Assembly (NCBI RefSeq): GCF_040954835.1
Contig: NC_090704.1
Location: 13,165,501-13,229,500 of the forward strand
Direction of reading: 5' to 3'
Origin: Lepisosteus oculatus
Taxonomy: Eukaryota > Chordata > Actinopteri > Semionotiformes > Lepisosteidae
Length of the DNA stretch: 64,000 bases
The position numbers and the translations under genes are program-made. The notes below the pieces were generated by a model that had not been told where the DNA came from, did no database searches, and saw nothing but the letters and a program-made list of their open reading frames with translations. Shown here in pieces: positions 39,119 to 51,899 of the stretch (position 1 is the first letter of the stretch; each line of letters opens with the position of its first letter).

Positions 39119-39444
39119 GTGTAGCCTATTTACTTCATGTTTCTGCTCTGCTCCTGGCTCAGCATTGAGGTTCGGATGTCCTGAGACTCGCCTAGCACCA
39201 GGTTGCTCATGTCCATGGCCTGGGAGCATAGGTTTCTATGCGGCATTTCCTGAACAGCTGAGCCTGGGCTAACCCCCGTCTCGCCTCTATGAACAGGGTC
39301 TTTTTTGCTCTCATGCCATTCCACGGTTCATCCCTTCTGACATCCGTGACAGAAAGCTGAGCCTCCTACTTACCCCGCGAGCGGCGCTTTTTGTTTTTTT
39401 TCTCTTTCTGGGCTTTTTTTTCTCAGCTCTCCTATTCTAATCGC

Positions 39445-39750
39445 AGGATGCTTCTCCTGACATCCGTGCCTGTGAGGTTGTCATTCCGGCATCCATGATT
39501 GAATGTTGAGCTGGCCCTCCTATCCTCATTGCTGGATATCACTCTGGTCATCCATGCCTGTGAGTGGGGCTTGTGCCTGGCTTTCCTCGGGTTGTCCACT
39601 CCGATACCCGCGATAGGGTGGTGAGCCTTTTTTCCTCTTCCATTCTCATTCCTGGATATCACCTTCCTGACATCCGTGCCTGTGAACTGGTTTCATGCCT
39701 GGCTTTCCTCGGGTTGTCCACTCTGATATCAGTGATAGAATGTTGAATGT
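39445..39750 (+). repeat. degenerate tandem repeats in internal region 1
   Basis: Repeated cassettes with CTGACATCCGTGCCTGTGA, CTGGCTTTCCTCGGGTTGTC and CCTGGATATCAC or GCTGGATATCAC, in roughly two to three diverged units. They explain most of the extra length of internal region 1 compared with region 2. Confidence 0.75.
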
Positions 39751-41389
39751 GGCTATTGCCCAGTCTGCTGAATTTTTCCCGGGTTTTTGTGTTTTCATTT
39801 TTTGTTTTTTGCTTGATATTTTGATTTTTTTACTTCCTGGTTTCCCCTTCTCTCTGGTTCCCCTGTTCCCTGTGTCTCTGAACTTATGGTTCCTATATAT
39901 TTTTTGTGGTTTGTTTCCCTGGTTTTCCAGGTTTATTTTTGTTGTGCTTTGTGCTTGAGTACATGACTTTTTTTGGTTTTAAGTCTCCAGAGCTCTACCT
40001 GAACCCCCCTTCCTCTACCCAATAAAGGTTTATACCCTGGAGGAGGGGGCAGCTCTCAGCTGTGGACTCGCAGAGAATTCCTTTCAGTTAAATGAGGTTT
40101 TTCCTCACCCCAGAGCTGTGCAGCTCTTTTATTTGTATGGGTGTCAATAGCCGCCCATGAAGGGGGGGTACTGTCACGCCCTCTGCAGCCAGAGGGCACT
40201 CCCACTCTGTCCTATCCCTAGTTTCCTCTGCTTTGCTGTCCTTCCAGTGTCTCTCTCTCTGGGGCTATATATTTCCGGGTCACTCATTCCCCTTTACTCA
40301 GCACTGACGTTCGGATGTCTTGAGACCCGCCTAGCACCAGTTCATTCCATGTCCGCTGCCTTAGGTCATTGGTTTCTATATGACTCCTGAACTGCTGAGC
40401 TCTGGCTAACCCCATTCCTGCCTCTACGCATAGGGTCTTTTTCCGCTATCCTGTCATTCCACAGTTCGTCCCTTCGAACATACGTGACAGAATGCTGAGT
40501 CTACTCTAGACCCCGCAAGCGGGTTTTTATTTGTTTTTGTTTCCTGGCTTTTGGAAAAAAAATGTCATTACTCCTGGTTCTGGGCTTCCATGCCTCCTGC
40601 TCTTCCATATCTGTTGTGGGTTATGTCTTATACGTGTTGTTTGTTCCCCTGTTCAGTAAGGGTTTATATTTGTTGCATGTTTTGTCTCTGTACCGGTCTC
40701 CCAACCCAGCTGTTGCTTCCATGTTCCGGGCTCCCATGCCCTCTGGTCTCCCTGGCTCTGGGCTTCCATGCCCTCTGGTCTGGGCTTCCATGCCCTTATG
40801 TGTGGTTTGTTCCCCTGTTCCGTCGGGGCTTATTTTTGTTGTTCATGATTTTTTGCTTGTTCGGTCTGTTTTTTTGTCTTGCTCCTCCGGATCCCAGCCT
40901 GGCCCCCCCTTCCTCTAATTAATAAAGCTTTTTTACCCCGGAGGAGGGGGTAGCTCTCAGCCATGGGCTCCCAGAGGTTTCCTTTCAGTTAATTAAGGTT
41001 TTTCCTCCCTCCAGTGCTGTGCAGCTCTTTTCTGGGTGTAAAGAGCCGCCCTTGAAGGGGATGATACTGTCACGCCCAGTACACCTAGAGGGCACTCTAC
41101 TTCTGTCCTGTTCCTAGTTTCCTGTGATTATTCACATCTTTCTGATGTGTCTTGTTGTGTAGCCTATTTACTTTCTGTTTCTGCTCTGCTCCTGGCTCAG
41201 CATTGAGGTTCAGATGTCCTGAGACCCGCTTAGCTCCAGGTCGCTCCTGTCCATGGCCTGAGGGCATAGATTTCTATACGGCATTTCCTGAATAGCTGAG
41301 CCCAGGCTAACCCCCATCTCGCCCCTACACATAGGGTCTTTTTTGCTCTCCTGCCATTCCACGGTCCGTCCCTTCCGACATCTATGACA

Positions 41390-42770
41390 GATATATCCTG
41401 GAAAAACTGCTTACAAGTTGGGAGTTATGAATATTTATTTTGCTCATTGACAAAACTGTTTGGTCAATTCCTGCTTATTCTTCATTTTTGTAACCCTCCA
41501 TTTGTAACAAGACGTTCAGTTTTCACTAATATATTAATGTTTTTGTTATTGTTATAAATCAAACACAAAATCCATTTTATTGTCAAAAATATAAGTGTCC
41601 CTTCAAATAAATGTCATCCTCCTATGACATTAAGCTGTAGTAATAATGTAGTAATAACTGTCATGCGATAATTGATAATACTGTAACTGGATACAGCCTG
41701 GACGTTGTCATCTGAAATACTACTGTAGTCTATTCTGACAGATAATGTCACTGAGCCATTGCCTAATGTCTGATGTAGAGCAGGGCAAAGGGCAATGTTT
41801 ATAGTCCATCAATTCATATACAGTATTAAGCTTTTTTATATCATGAGTCATATTTTTTCATCCTGCCTTTAACAGTGAAGATTCATATTTCCATTTTAGC
41901 CAGTAAATCACTTTTATAGGGACAAAATTGAAATGTGGATCATGATGTGTGTGTAGCTGACTGTATGGTTCCAATTTTAAAAAAGATATTTTTAAAAGGC
42001 ATAGTTCAGTCAATTATTGAATCACTGAGTGCAGTAATGGGTGGACTAAATTGCATCTACATTTCTTCTTTGGTACAGCTAATTAAGATGACAACAAATA
42101 CAATTTAAGGCTAATAATTCTTTTAAAATATGTGAGAAAGAGTCAGCTAGGAATCCACTTTACTTTTATTACAGTTTTAAGCAGATTGCTTTTAACTGTA
42201 TTACAGAGCTGTAATTAATTTTTTAGCAGTTTTATTTTAATTCCCCATGGTACATACATATGAATAATTGTACATATATATTTATAATGTTGTTATAAAT
42301 AGTGAAAGATAATTTATACATACTTTATACATACATTTAAAATGTTTGGTATTGGTAGCATTCACAAGGATTATTTAGAACCTTCTTTGTGAGAATCACT
42401 TTAACCCAATGCTATGCAATCCAGAATATATTGCATTCTTATCAACTGAGTTGAGTCTAAGACTGATGGGTGTGACTTTTTTAAGTTATGTTTATTTTTA
42501 TTTATTGGAGTATGTATTAGAGCAGTTATTACAGAATTGCATTTCATATACTGTACATATAATAATGAAACATAATACCTGAAATGAAATACATACAAAA
42601 ATAAATAACAAAAACTTATCTATTATTTCCTTTGTATTTGAATAGCAGTGTTTCAATTGAATACCAAAAATCACAGATGGTGATTTTTGTTTAGTCCAGC
42701 AAGTCAGCTCCTGCCCTAAGTTTGATTTGGATTGACACACATGAATTATGATAAACATCCCTTGCATTTC
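41390..42770. other. AT-rich intergenic DNA, nothing recognised
   Basis: No gene, RNA or repeat family recognised. Confidence 0.55.
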
Positions 42771-42774
42771 TAAA

Positions 42775-43145
42775 GTTCTTTTCACATTAAAGGATCCCAA
42801 AATACCTTAGGTATAGGACCCACTTTATCTACCAATAAAGTGTAAATTGTGCCATAGACCAAGACAAAGTAGAGAAATTGCTAGATGAGCCAGATTATCC
42901 AAGCCTGGAATGGAACATACAGTAACCCCTATGCTTACTCATCACCAGAAATGCAGGACATGTTCTCTGGTCACCATACAGTACCAGGGCATTGGTTGAG
43001 AAATTCTTATCAAGTAGAAGGAGCTTTACATACTTGTATATGTACAAATGCTACTTACAAAAGTAAGTTTTATAGAGGTTTCCACTCTGAGTACTGACTA
43101 AGAACAACCTTGCTCAGCTTCTGAGGCCTAATTAAATTAAAGGGT
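42775..43145 (-). mobile_element. diverged 5S-headed SINE
   Basis: The right end reads GTACTGACTAAGAACAACCT then TGCTCAGCTTCTGAGG, a degraded 5S head on the - strand. The left end reads AAAGGATCCCAAAATACC then TATAGGACCCACTTTATC, a tail module shared with 53276-53400. The centre is strongly diverged. Confidence 0.65.
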
Positions 43146-43149
43146 ACTT

Positions 43150-46100
43150 GATGGTAATGCTAATGCAGAAATACAGTGCCTAATCAAATGCTGTGATGGC
43201 AAGCAGTAAGGTAAGATTTATCTGCTCGCTAACATTTGATTTTTTGACTGTTTTAAAAAATCAATACTGTCATAATGGTACACGCTTTATATGGTGCATA
43301 TATAAGCAAAGAAAGATGATTTAATTAATGGAATATTGTTTGTGAATGAGCAAAATCAAGAAATGGCAGTACGTGATTGATTCAAACTCAGTTAGGTGGC
43401 AGGGGCACATTATAGTTGCAATAACAAAACAGCACAGGATCTTAATGTTCTTAGAACAGTGGCTTGCAGAAAATTGAACCAAAATAATGAAATCAGGCCG
43501 TGCCAACAAGAGAAATGGCAGTCCTAGATGTGTTTTGAGGTTCAAGAACATAATAAACATAATTGAATTTGATTAAATGTCACTGGGAAGATAAAAAGCT
43601 AAAGACAGAAGTCATTCAATGCAGTTGCAATGGATCTATTTTCACATAACATATGGTTGAAAAAGTACCAAAAAAGTTTAAAAAAAAACATTTTGGAGAA
43701 GGTAAAATCTTTATGCTACTTGACCACTTGAGTCACTGTGTTTTTTGGCTTGGCCCAAGTCTGCCAATTTTTCTTAGTGAGCTCAAGTCAACAAAATGAA
43801 CATGCATAGGCTAATAGATTTATTGAGGTTTACGGCACTGCAAAATCCTTTACAACAAGCTACTCAGTTTTTCTGTAAGGCTCATAAAAGATGTTCAGCT
43901 TGTTTTTTTCAGAGGTTTGCTTGTGAAATGAACAATCCAGATATCCTTTGGTTAAAGGCTGCAAAAGAAAAACACATTCCTCCCAAAAGGTTTTTGAAAG
44001 ACGATTTACAAACTCAGCCCACGGCTTTTATCATGTATTATTGATATGAACTTCAAAGTATATTTCTATAAATAATACATTGAACAAAAATACCAACTAG
44101 AAAGTGAATATTTCATACTGTAAGTTATTGACATAAAAATACATGTTCTAACAACTTGTTCTTTGGGCTTCTTTGGCAGAATATGTAATCACTCATGCCT
44201 GCCCATCAGGCTGTAAAAAGCCAACTGTGCACGTACTGAATCTTATCACTGAAAAGCTACAGGAAAGCACACACAATGTGCCAAATGTTTATAAACTCCA
44301 GAACAATAGCAATCAAAATACCAAGTTGCCTACATTTGATTGTTCTGCATAACACCCACACATTAGTCCTGATTTCAGAGAGGCAGGGTGCATACATGTA
44401 TGTCTGTTGGCCTACTGCTGTCAAGAGTAACAGCATGCAAAAACATTACAATGAAAGAAATAATTTCCAGGCACTAGAATATCCTTTCATAGGGCAGCCA
44501 CAAACACAATTTAAGATATCATATGTCTTCAGTGGATTCAGCAGGGAGAAACGAGACCAGCAGGAACAGCACTGTGAACTTCGTTTATGTAATTTCTCCC
44601 TACCTGATTAACCTTAATTGTATAACATTGCAAAACATCCAAAGGAATTGGTTTCAACCATCTGGGGTTAAATAATATAGTTGGGTACCTTATCTCGTCA
44701 TAGAGGCTGTGAAGATGAAAATGACCTTTAGTCCACTGTTTTTAGAAATGTGCAAGCAATAAATAATTCAAGCATGCTGTCAGAATGATCTCACGTGGTC
44801 AAATGCCATCTTATCATGTATTCTTTCCCATACAGCAAAACAGGTTTCATACAATAAACAGTGCCCTTTGTTACAGTTTCCTTTGATTAAAAAAACTATC
44901 GATCAAGCAGACTACAGTTTCCACTGTTTGAAAACAAGCAATTCACAAGTAATAACAATGCCCAAGAATGTTTATTGTCTTAGTCAAATGTTTGTCTTCA
45001 TCCACTTGGCTGAGGGCTAGCCACCTGGCCATAGGACAAGGAGACTAGGATCCCTATTGGAGTGAGAGGTAGTTCACTCCAACCAAGAGGTAGCTGCAAA
45101 GGTGGAGTTAGGGGGGAATGGGAAGCAAAAGACAAATGTGTGGGAGAGAAGGGACCTCTAATATCTCATTTCTAATTCCAATTTAGGACAGCTAAGGATG
45201 ATTGAACTTGACTGTTGTGATCCCCTATGAACTTTTGTTCTGAACTGTATTTAAAAACAGGAGCCTTTTTGATCTTACAGAAGAACTTACCAAACAACAT
45301 TTCTTAGACCTCGGCACCATGTCATACTTTATATATGAAACAGGATCATCTTTTTGTTTTGCTAATGAAACTCCTCACCAACTACCTGTAATGATGTACA
45401 GTACAAAGACCTCTGAAAAGAGTCCTTAAAAACAGAGATACAGTATAAAGTTGGGAAAATGGAAGACATGGTGGATTAAATGAAGTTATTGCTGCAGTAT
45501 GATCCCTCTTTAAGGGAAGAATCAAAATTGTCAATAATATCATCATCTACTGTGACACTTTGAATCATAAACTTCTGTTCTCTGGAAAATATGTTTACAA
45601 CTCATACTGTGTATTTGATATGTACTGTCAAACTAAATCTAATTGCTTATGAAGTTCTAGATTACATAGATATAGATATACATATAAGTGCTTTCACTGC
45701 AGAAACATAATCTTGTTTGTTTATAATATTTGAAGTGACACAATTTAATTTCTGATGTACAGATTCTGGATGAGGATGTTAAGGGAACTACTGACATTAA
45801 GAGTTACCTTAAGATAAGTGTGTCATTTTCTCTAATGAACAGCCAAACATTTTTTGAAGCTGGGTCAAAAGAAGAGGTACATTTTGTCAAGGACATTTCA
45901 GAATGAGTGCATTATGTTCAAATAAACATTCAGTAAAATTGTAAAGAATAAAATTAGCACTCATAAGAATCAAAGTAAATCAATTTAATATCCTCAACAT
46001 TGTGATATAGAAAATGTTGTTTAAAAACAGTATATTGAATTAAATGTAAATAAAAATGCAAGCTGGCCAGGGTAACATGTAATACAGTTTTGTGATAAAA

Positions 46101-48145
46101 CAATACATTACATTCTACAGTATGTTCTTTAATTGCATTAGGTGCTTTGCATTCTGTTATACCATCCTGCTTTTATGCAAGAAATGTATATTAAATTTCC
46201 AGCAGTGTAGCAATAAAAAAGAACTTGTGATAAACAGAAACAACACAATATCTTTCAACTTTTTTAACATGGGAAGACAATGTTACATCAAAGGAACACC
46301 AATGTTTAATATTTTATTTTGTTAGCTCAGTGCCGGTATGGTGACTGTTTGCTAAGTCCCATCAGAAAATAATGACCGATATTGTTCAATATCCTTTTTT
46401 CTCATAAGTGAAAAAAACAAATACTATTAGGACTAAAGTATAATAGGTTTTATTGATATAAGGATAACCTACTGTATGTTTTTGTCTGTGCTAGAGATAA
46501 TTAGGGAAAACAATAATTGCGGGTATTGGTGTATTCTGAACAGAATATGATCTTTAATTCTTTGGTCTAATATATACAAAACATTATCAAAACCTTTATG
46601 TTTTAGTAATCACACATTTTCTATATGCAAAATATCACATACTGTACGTAAGTATTAAGAACTAACAAAAAGAACCTACAACAACATGTTGAAAATTCTA
46701 TAAGTTACATTGGTGAAAAGAAGACATTGCGCTATCTGCTAAAACAAACAATAAGCATGAACTAAACCGTAAAGCAAAAGAGTTTATTATGGCAAGGAAT
46801 AAAGAAAATCTTGTGAAAAAAATAGGAAGATAAAAGACCACATTAAAATGTCAGAAATATTTATGGTCAGACACTTCCTGTCTACATCTACGTAAAAAAA
46901 GTCATATGCACACTCTGATGTAATGGCTGATTTGACAAATGATCGTCCTGAGATTACATTTTCTCTGAAGTAATGAACTATTTTGATTAATGGTTTTCAA
47001 AGTACTGCCTTTGGAGAACAAATGATTTGTAGTTTTTCTTTTAAAAACAACAGGAATAACTGTCCAACATATATAGATCTTTGCTCCTAATGTAGAAAAG
47101 CAAGTCAGTATTGATTCTTCAGGTCTGTTGCTCTAACACAGTTACATTTACTGCCAAAATAAAACAAATTACCAGTAGTACAGTTCTAGGAACTGTATAT
47201 TTGTCTCACTATGTCAATCTCTAAATCTTAGAATCACATTGTACATTTGTCATGCAATTAACAACACCTATATACTGTAGCTTAAATACTGCTTAATCAA
47301 TCATGCCACTATTCATTCTCCTTTAACTTTTGTGGTGTTTATTATGTGGAGCAGTGTGGTATTGTAAGTATTTCACATACTATCATAACGGTAAACTGAA
47401 AAACAATGTGGTTAATCTCTCTAAACCTGTTAATCACAAGCTAATATTCCTTAGATGGTACAGTCTTACTAACTGGAAATAGTGGTTTTCTTCAGTTATC
47501 TGAAAAGGGAGTAGGAAGATGTCAAATTTAAAATGTTACTATTGTAAAGCCAGCTTCAAACTTTTTCTAAAGTAAATTTTGAAGATTTTTTATTCAGCCT
47601 TTCAGTCTTATTCTACCTTTAAAGCTCTTAAAAGCCAAACAAAATTGATCAATAAATGTATTTCAAATACTTAATGATGTCTTTATCAAGCATTTCATAA
47701 AAATGTCAGAATTTATTTTTCAGTGATTTCTGATTAAGTTGTTAGGTAGCCTGATTATTTGGACTGAATACAAATAATTGTCTTTATTCATACTATTTAT
47801 AAACATATAACAATAGGTAATGCTAAACTATATCTATATACTCTTGTATTGATATACTGCAAAGGAACATGTGTGAACATGATCTTGTTATGAGATCTGG
47901 GTTGACTTGGTTCTTATATGAGAACTGAAGTTCAACATTATTTGTTATGAGAAAACCTTCCTCTGACTGCTTTGTTTTTTTATTTAAAACACACAAATAG
48001 CAACTTAATAAACTAAAGAAAGTAACAGCAATTTTAAATTAAAGAGCTTTCTGTTGGTGTATTTCTTACAATTCACAATGCACAACTGCATTAGTTATTT
48101 AATAAGCATTACAAGTCAATTTCTAATTTAGTAGTAGGTTGTTAT
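43150..48145. other. AT-rich intergenic DNA, nothing recognised
   Basis: Short ORFs only (82 codons at 43796-44044, 111 codons at 44276-44611); none resembles a known protein. 45000-45300 is somewhat purine-rich but I assign no family. Confidence 0.5.
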
Positions 48146-48149
48146 TGTA

Positions 48150-48350
48150 GCGCTTTCGGGTTTCACCCTCACCGCTACCGCCTCAGGTTGGCCCCCCACC
48201 ACTGGGGACTCTGACCTGGGCCTCCGGCATCATTCAACAGAGAACCAGCCAGTTGAGCTAAAGGGAGATCTCCCGTCAGCGTGTCGGCTGAGGTCCCTGC
48301 TATTCACAGGGAAGGGCGGTGACATCACCGCACTGGCAATCCGGCTCCAA
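48150..48350 (-). mobile_element. tRNA-derived SINE, second copy of the type at 2140
   Basis: GC-rich island in AT-rich flanks. The - strand reads CGGTGATGTCACCGCCCTTC, CAGGGACCTCAGC, then TTTAGCTCAACTGGCTGGTT as an A box and AGGTCAGAGTCCCC in the B-box position. Shared segments with 2140-2405 define the family. Confidence 0.65.
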
Positions 48351-48668
48351 CTGAAACAGTTATACAGGTACAGCAACAGCACCATCAGTTAACATGGATG
48401 TACTCTGATTAAAGCAAATGATATCAGAGATCTCACCCGTTCACTATTATTCCAGTAATGTCTTCTGGGTGCATTTATTGTAAATTTTAAAAATAATTCG
48501 TAATGCTGTAGACATACGTAGTTACAGTATCTAGATAAAAAGATACTTTTTGAACAGTATTTCTGAGTATTCCTATTCTACGGATTGTCTACTCATGCTT
48601 TAATTGTTTATTTTATATATTCATTACTTTGATATATTTGTTTTATTAATAAATATTTAATAATTTGA

Positions 48669-49136
48669 TTGGCAATTCATGTTAATTCAATAATGTTGAA
48701 TCAACACCAAGTGGATAAGGAAAAATGTTCCGAAGTTTCTTGCGTTTTATCAACAGCCTCACATCCTTTCTTTTCTCACTTTCATGACGCCTACTCACAA
48801 GTACACCACGCAAGTGTGATCATTGTTTCAGGTTCTCCAGGGCAGATTTATAACAGTGGAAGAGCATCATTCTGGTACTTTGGAAAAACGTTAATAATCT
48901 GTCTTTCAATCCTGTTCTTTATCTTTACTCCACCATGTTTGGCAGTTTCAATAAAAATGCCCCACTGTTACATTCATTTACCACAAAGAATCCTTTACAT
49001 GTTACATAATGATTTATTGAGCCAAGAAGAGAACATTCAAAACTGGAGAACTTTCCAAAAAATATTTGTCTTTCTGAAGTCAGTTATACTGCTTCTCTGC
49101 CTTTTGGCTAAGATCAAGTGCAGTAGTTCTAAATGA
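48669..49136 (+). other. unassigned 155-codon ORF
   Basis: Longest ORF in this AT-rich part. It has a hydrophobic stretch (TLIICLSILFFIFTPPCLAV) that could span a membrane, but no family resemblance. Its last codons overlap the U2-like segment in sense orientation, which makes a real coding gene unlikely. Probably chance. Confidence 0.15.
49091..49125 (+). pseudogene. truncated U2 snRNA copy (5' end)
   Basis: Thirty-five bases read GCTTCTCTGCCTTTTGGCTA then AGATCAAGTGCAGTA, matching the 5' end of vertebrate U2 snRNA (GCTTCTCGGCCTTTTGGCTA, AGATCAAGTGTAGTA) with two mismatches. Sequence after this point is unrelated, so the branch-point recognition and Sm regions are missing. It is a 3'-truncated snRNA pseudogene, not a functional spliceosomal gene. 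Confidence 0.85.
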
Positions 49137-49803
49137 AGCAATAAATAAATAAACACATAGAGTATGCTTGCTTTTTCTTATCAAATGATCTTGAACAAAA
49201 GGAGGGTGAGATGGGGGTTAATTGTACATTACTCTGCAATCTCGAAACATAAATTGAATAAAGGTAAAATGAATACCCTAGGCTACGTGCACTACAGCAC
49301 TCAAGTACAGATACTTATCAGACCAGATGTCGCCAAGCACTTGGCTTTCATCTAAGACAAATGTTTTGCAAACAGTTCACCTAATGTTGGGCTAAAAAAG
49401 GCTTAACTGAAATTTATTTTGAAAATAGAAATGTGTATCCAGATATTTAATATTTAAAGCGAATAAAAAGCTTTCACACCATGTATTTGTCTTTTGGAAA
49501 AAATAGCTGATGCTTATGATCTTGTAAGTCATATCTGGTCACTAAACCCATTTCAAGAATTCCACATTGCCCACTATAAAATTCAAGTTCACTTTTTCCT
49601 GAATAGGAGTTGGAACAAAACTGCAATGATTTTTGGGGTGCTCTATCTGGGAAGTATGCTTCCTGTAACATTGCATGATGTTGTCTCCTGTCTTATTACA
49701 TTGATGTTGTATTATTTCTTTTTTAATACTACTTACTGCACCAAGTAGTCCACAAATACGTTCACAATATACAGTTTACTGATAAAAAATAAAGACTGGA
49801 CAA

Positions 49804-50125
49804 GGGCAGCATGATAGCACAGTGCTTAGCATTGCTGCCTAGCAGTGCTGGAGTGTGGGGTTCAATTCCTTAGGGTGGTATCTGTGTGGCATTTGTATGT
49901 TCTCCCAATATTCACATGGTGTTTTCCAGGTGTGTCAGTTTCCTCCCACAGTCCAAAAACATACTAGTAGGTTAATTGGCTTTTGAGAAGTCTGGCCCTG
50001 GTGTGAATGTGTGTCTGTGTGTGCCCTGTGATGTCCCATCCAGGGTGTATCCTGTTTTGCTCCCACTGCTTGCTGGGATAGGCTCCACCTACCCTGCAAC
50101 CATGTGTTGAATAAAACAGAATGCA
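49804..50125 (+). mobile_element. tRNA-derived SINE, near full length
   Basis: Begins GGCAGCATGATAGCACAGTG with A box AGTGCTTAGCATTGCTGCC and B box GGGGTTCAATTCC. It continues GCATTTGTATGTTCTCCC, TTTCCTCCCACAGTCC, GTCTGTGTGTGCCCTG and TCCAGGGTGTATCCTG, and ends GTGTTGAATAAAACAGAATG. Fragments of it recur at 14375, 17670, 26060 and 35290. Confidence 0.8.
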
Positions 50126-50129
50126 TGGA

Positions 50130-51890
50130 AGGAAGTACGAATTTGCACCATGGTAGCTTTTGGAAAGTTCTTGTAAAGAAAAGATATAGTTACTTTGATT
50201 ACAGTACATCTGAAAACTGAAATCAATCAACACATTACCAAGACATGCTGAGAAACTGATTGGATTCAAGACAAGCCCCCTTGTAGAGAGGTGTAAAACA
50301 TAAGGTCTGGTTCATTGAGGAGTAATTTATAGGAAAAGTGCCCCTGAAAAATATATTTATTAAAATAAAAGGACAGTGCTGGCATTGTCAAATAGAAGGC
50401 TGTAAATGGTACATTTTGTTCCATGTAATGATAGTTATTTAAACAAGTACTGTATTGTCAGACGTAGCTCCTTCAAATATTATAGACATTTTTAAAAGCA
50501 TACTATTTCAAATTTTAGATTTTTTTCTAATGCTGTCATCACCATAGACTGAAAACTTTAATTAGTGCTTCTTTTGTATTATTTTAACAGCTCATTTGAA
50601 TGCACAACATTCCTGTAAGGAAACTATTATTGACAGCATTTTGTATAGACACCTCTGGACTCTCTGTTCTTTTCTTAGAATTGGGGTCATCATTAAAGCT
50701 CAAAACACACAGAGTGCATCTCAGCATTTTGAAGCAGTGTCTTTTTAGTAGTACAACCCTGATTAAACAGAATAAACAAAGACTAGAATTGTAATTGTAA
50801 TCCATATCAGTTGCCAGGTAAACACCAGTCCATTGTTTTTAGCTATATGGATGCAAATTGTAGGAGTGAATATTTGATTGTGTTCTTCCGTGCTGTATAA
50901 GAATATAAAAGGGACGTGTGCTTGATCACATTTTTATTAAAGCAGATCTCTTTTGCTAAATGAGTACTGTACGTGTCCAATTCCTGCTGACCTGTCAGTA
51001 GGTGTCTTATACAATGCCTTGCACTTTCTAACTTCTTAATGCATAATTTGAATTTTATATTTTGCCTTTCTTTGGTTATTCGACTGTCTTCCTGTGCTTT
51101 GTGTACCTTATTGCTCTCCTTGTTAGCTTTTCATTCTTCAAACACTGCACTCTTTATTGATTTTGTAGCTCATGGTTAAACCTAGATTTCCCCAGATAAC
51201 ACTATCTTTTACTATTTCTCACTTCCCCTTTTGCAAGGGAGGTGGGGTTGTCTCCTTCCTGGTACAGTACTTCACTGCTCCCATTGTTTGCTTGGTCTAT
51301 GTATCTGCAGTACAGTACTGTATCTCATAATCCTAAAATCTCTAGGAAACCTTCCAAAGCTTCTAAGGAAGTGAAACTTAATATCGAAGGACATCTTACA
51401 AAGATTAATAAATACAGTAAACTGCATTCACTTAATCAAAACACTTGTGAAGTTCCTTCTCTACTTAATGATTTTATGTAGATATTTTATGATATCTTGC
51501 TTTATGAAATTAATTTATTTTAAATCTGAAAATTATCTTTAAAGCCACCCCTTCTTTCAACAAGGGTCAGTCTGTAGAGAATTATGGAATGGTCATCAAA
51601 TTCACCAAGTCCCATCACATTTCCTGCAAATTATCACCACGTTTGCACCCTACACAACACTTGACTATCCCAGAGCAAAAAAGCCTTAATTATATGAATC
51701 AATAAATCTGATTTTGAACTGTCATCGCTAATTATCTGCCCTTATTCATCTTATTCATTTTTCCAAAATAATAGAAGAAAACACACCCTCATATTTTTTT
51801 TACTACTTACGAAACTCAAAATCTTTCATTAGAGAATCACTGTACAGTAGGTTTTACACAAATAAATCTACATCATTGCCAATGTCAGTG
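50130..51890. other. intergenic DNA, nothing recognised
   Basis: AT-rich, no recognisable exon, RNA gene or repeat. Confidence 0.55.
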
Positions 51891-51899
51891 ATCACTGCT

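Larger units (their letters stand above)
37964..41389 (+). mobile_element. compact non-autonomous LTR retroelement in tandem: LTR-internal-LTR-internal-LTR
   Basis: Three related terminal repeats begin TGTCACGCC and end ATGACA or GTGACA: 37964-39351 (322 bp once the nested LINE and its duplicated target are removed), 40172-40489 (318 bp) and 41068-41389 (322 bp). Each of the last two is preceded by a purine tract (GAAGGGGGGG and GAAGGGGAT). The two internal regions, 820 and 578 bp, start alike and both end with an AATAAAG-containing module (CTGGAGGAGGGGG or CCGGAGGAGGGGG). No gag, protease, RT or integrase reading frame is visible, so it resembles a TRIM-type element mobilised in trans. No clear primer-binding site or target duplication was found at the outer ends. 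Confidence 0.75.

Noticed and set aside
40551..40922. 123- and 118-codon overlapping ORFs
   Set aside because: They lie in the internal region of the compact LTR element, contain simple repeated phrases and have no retroviral motif.
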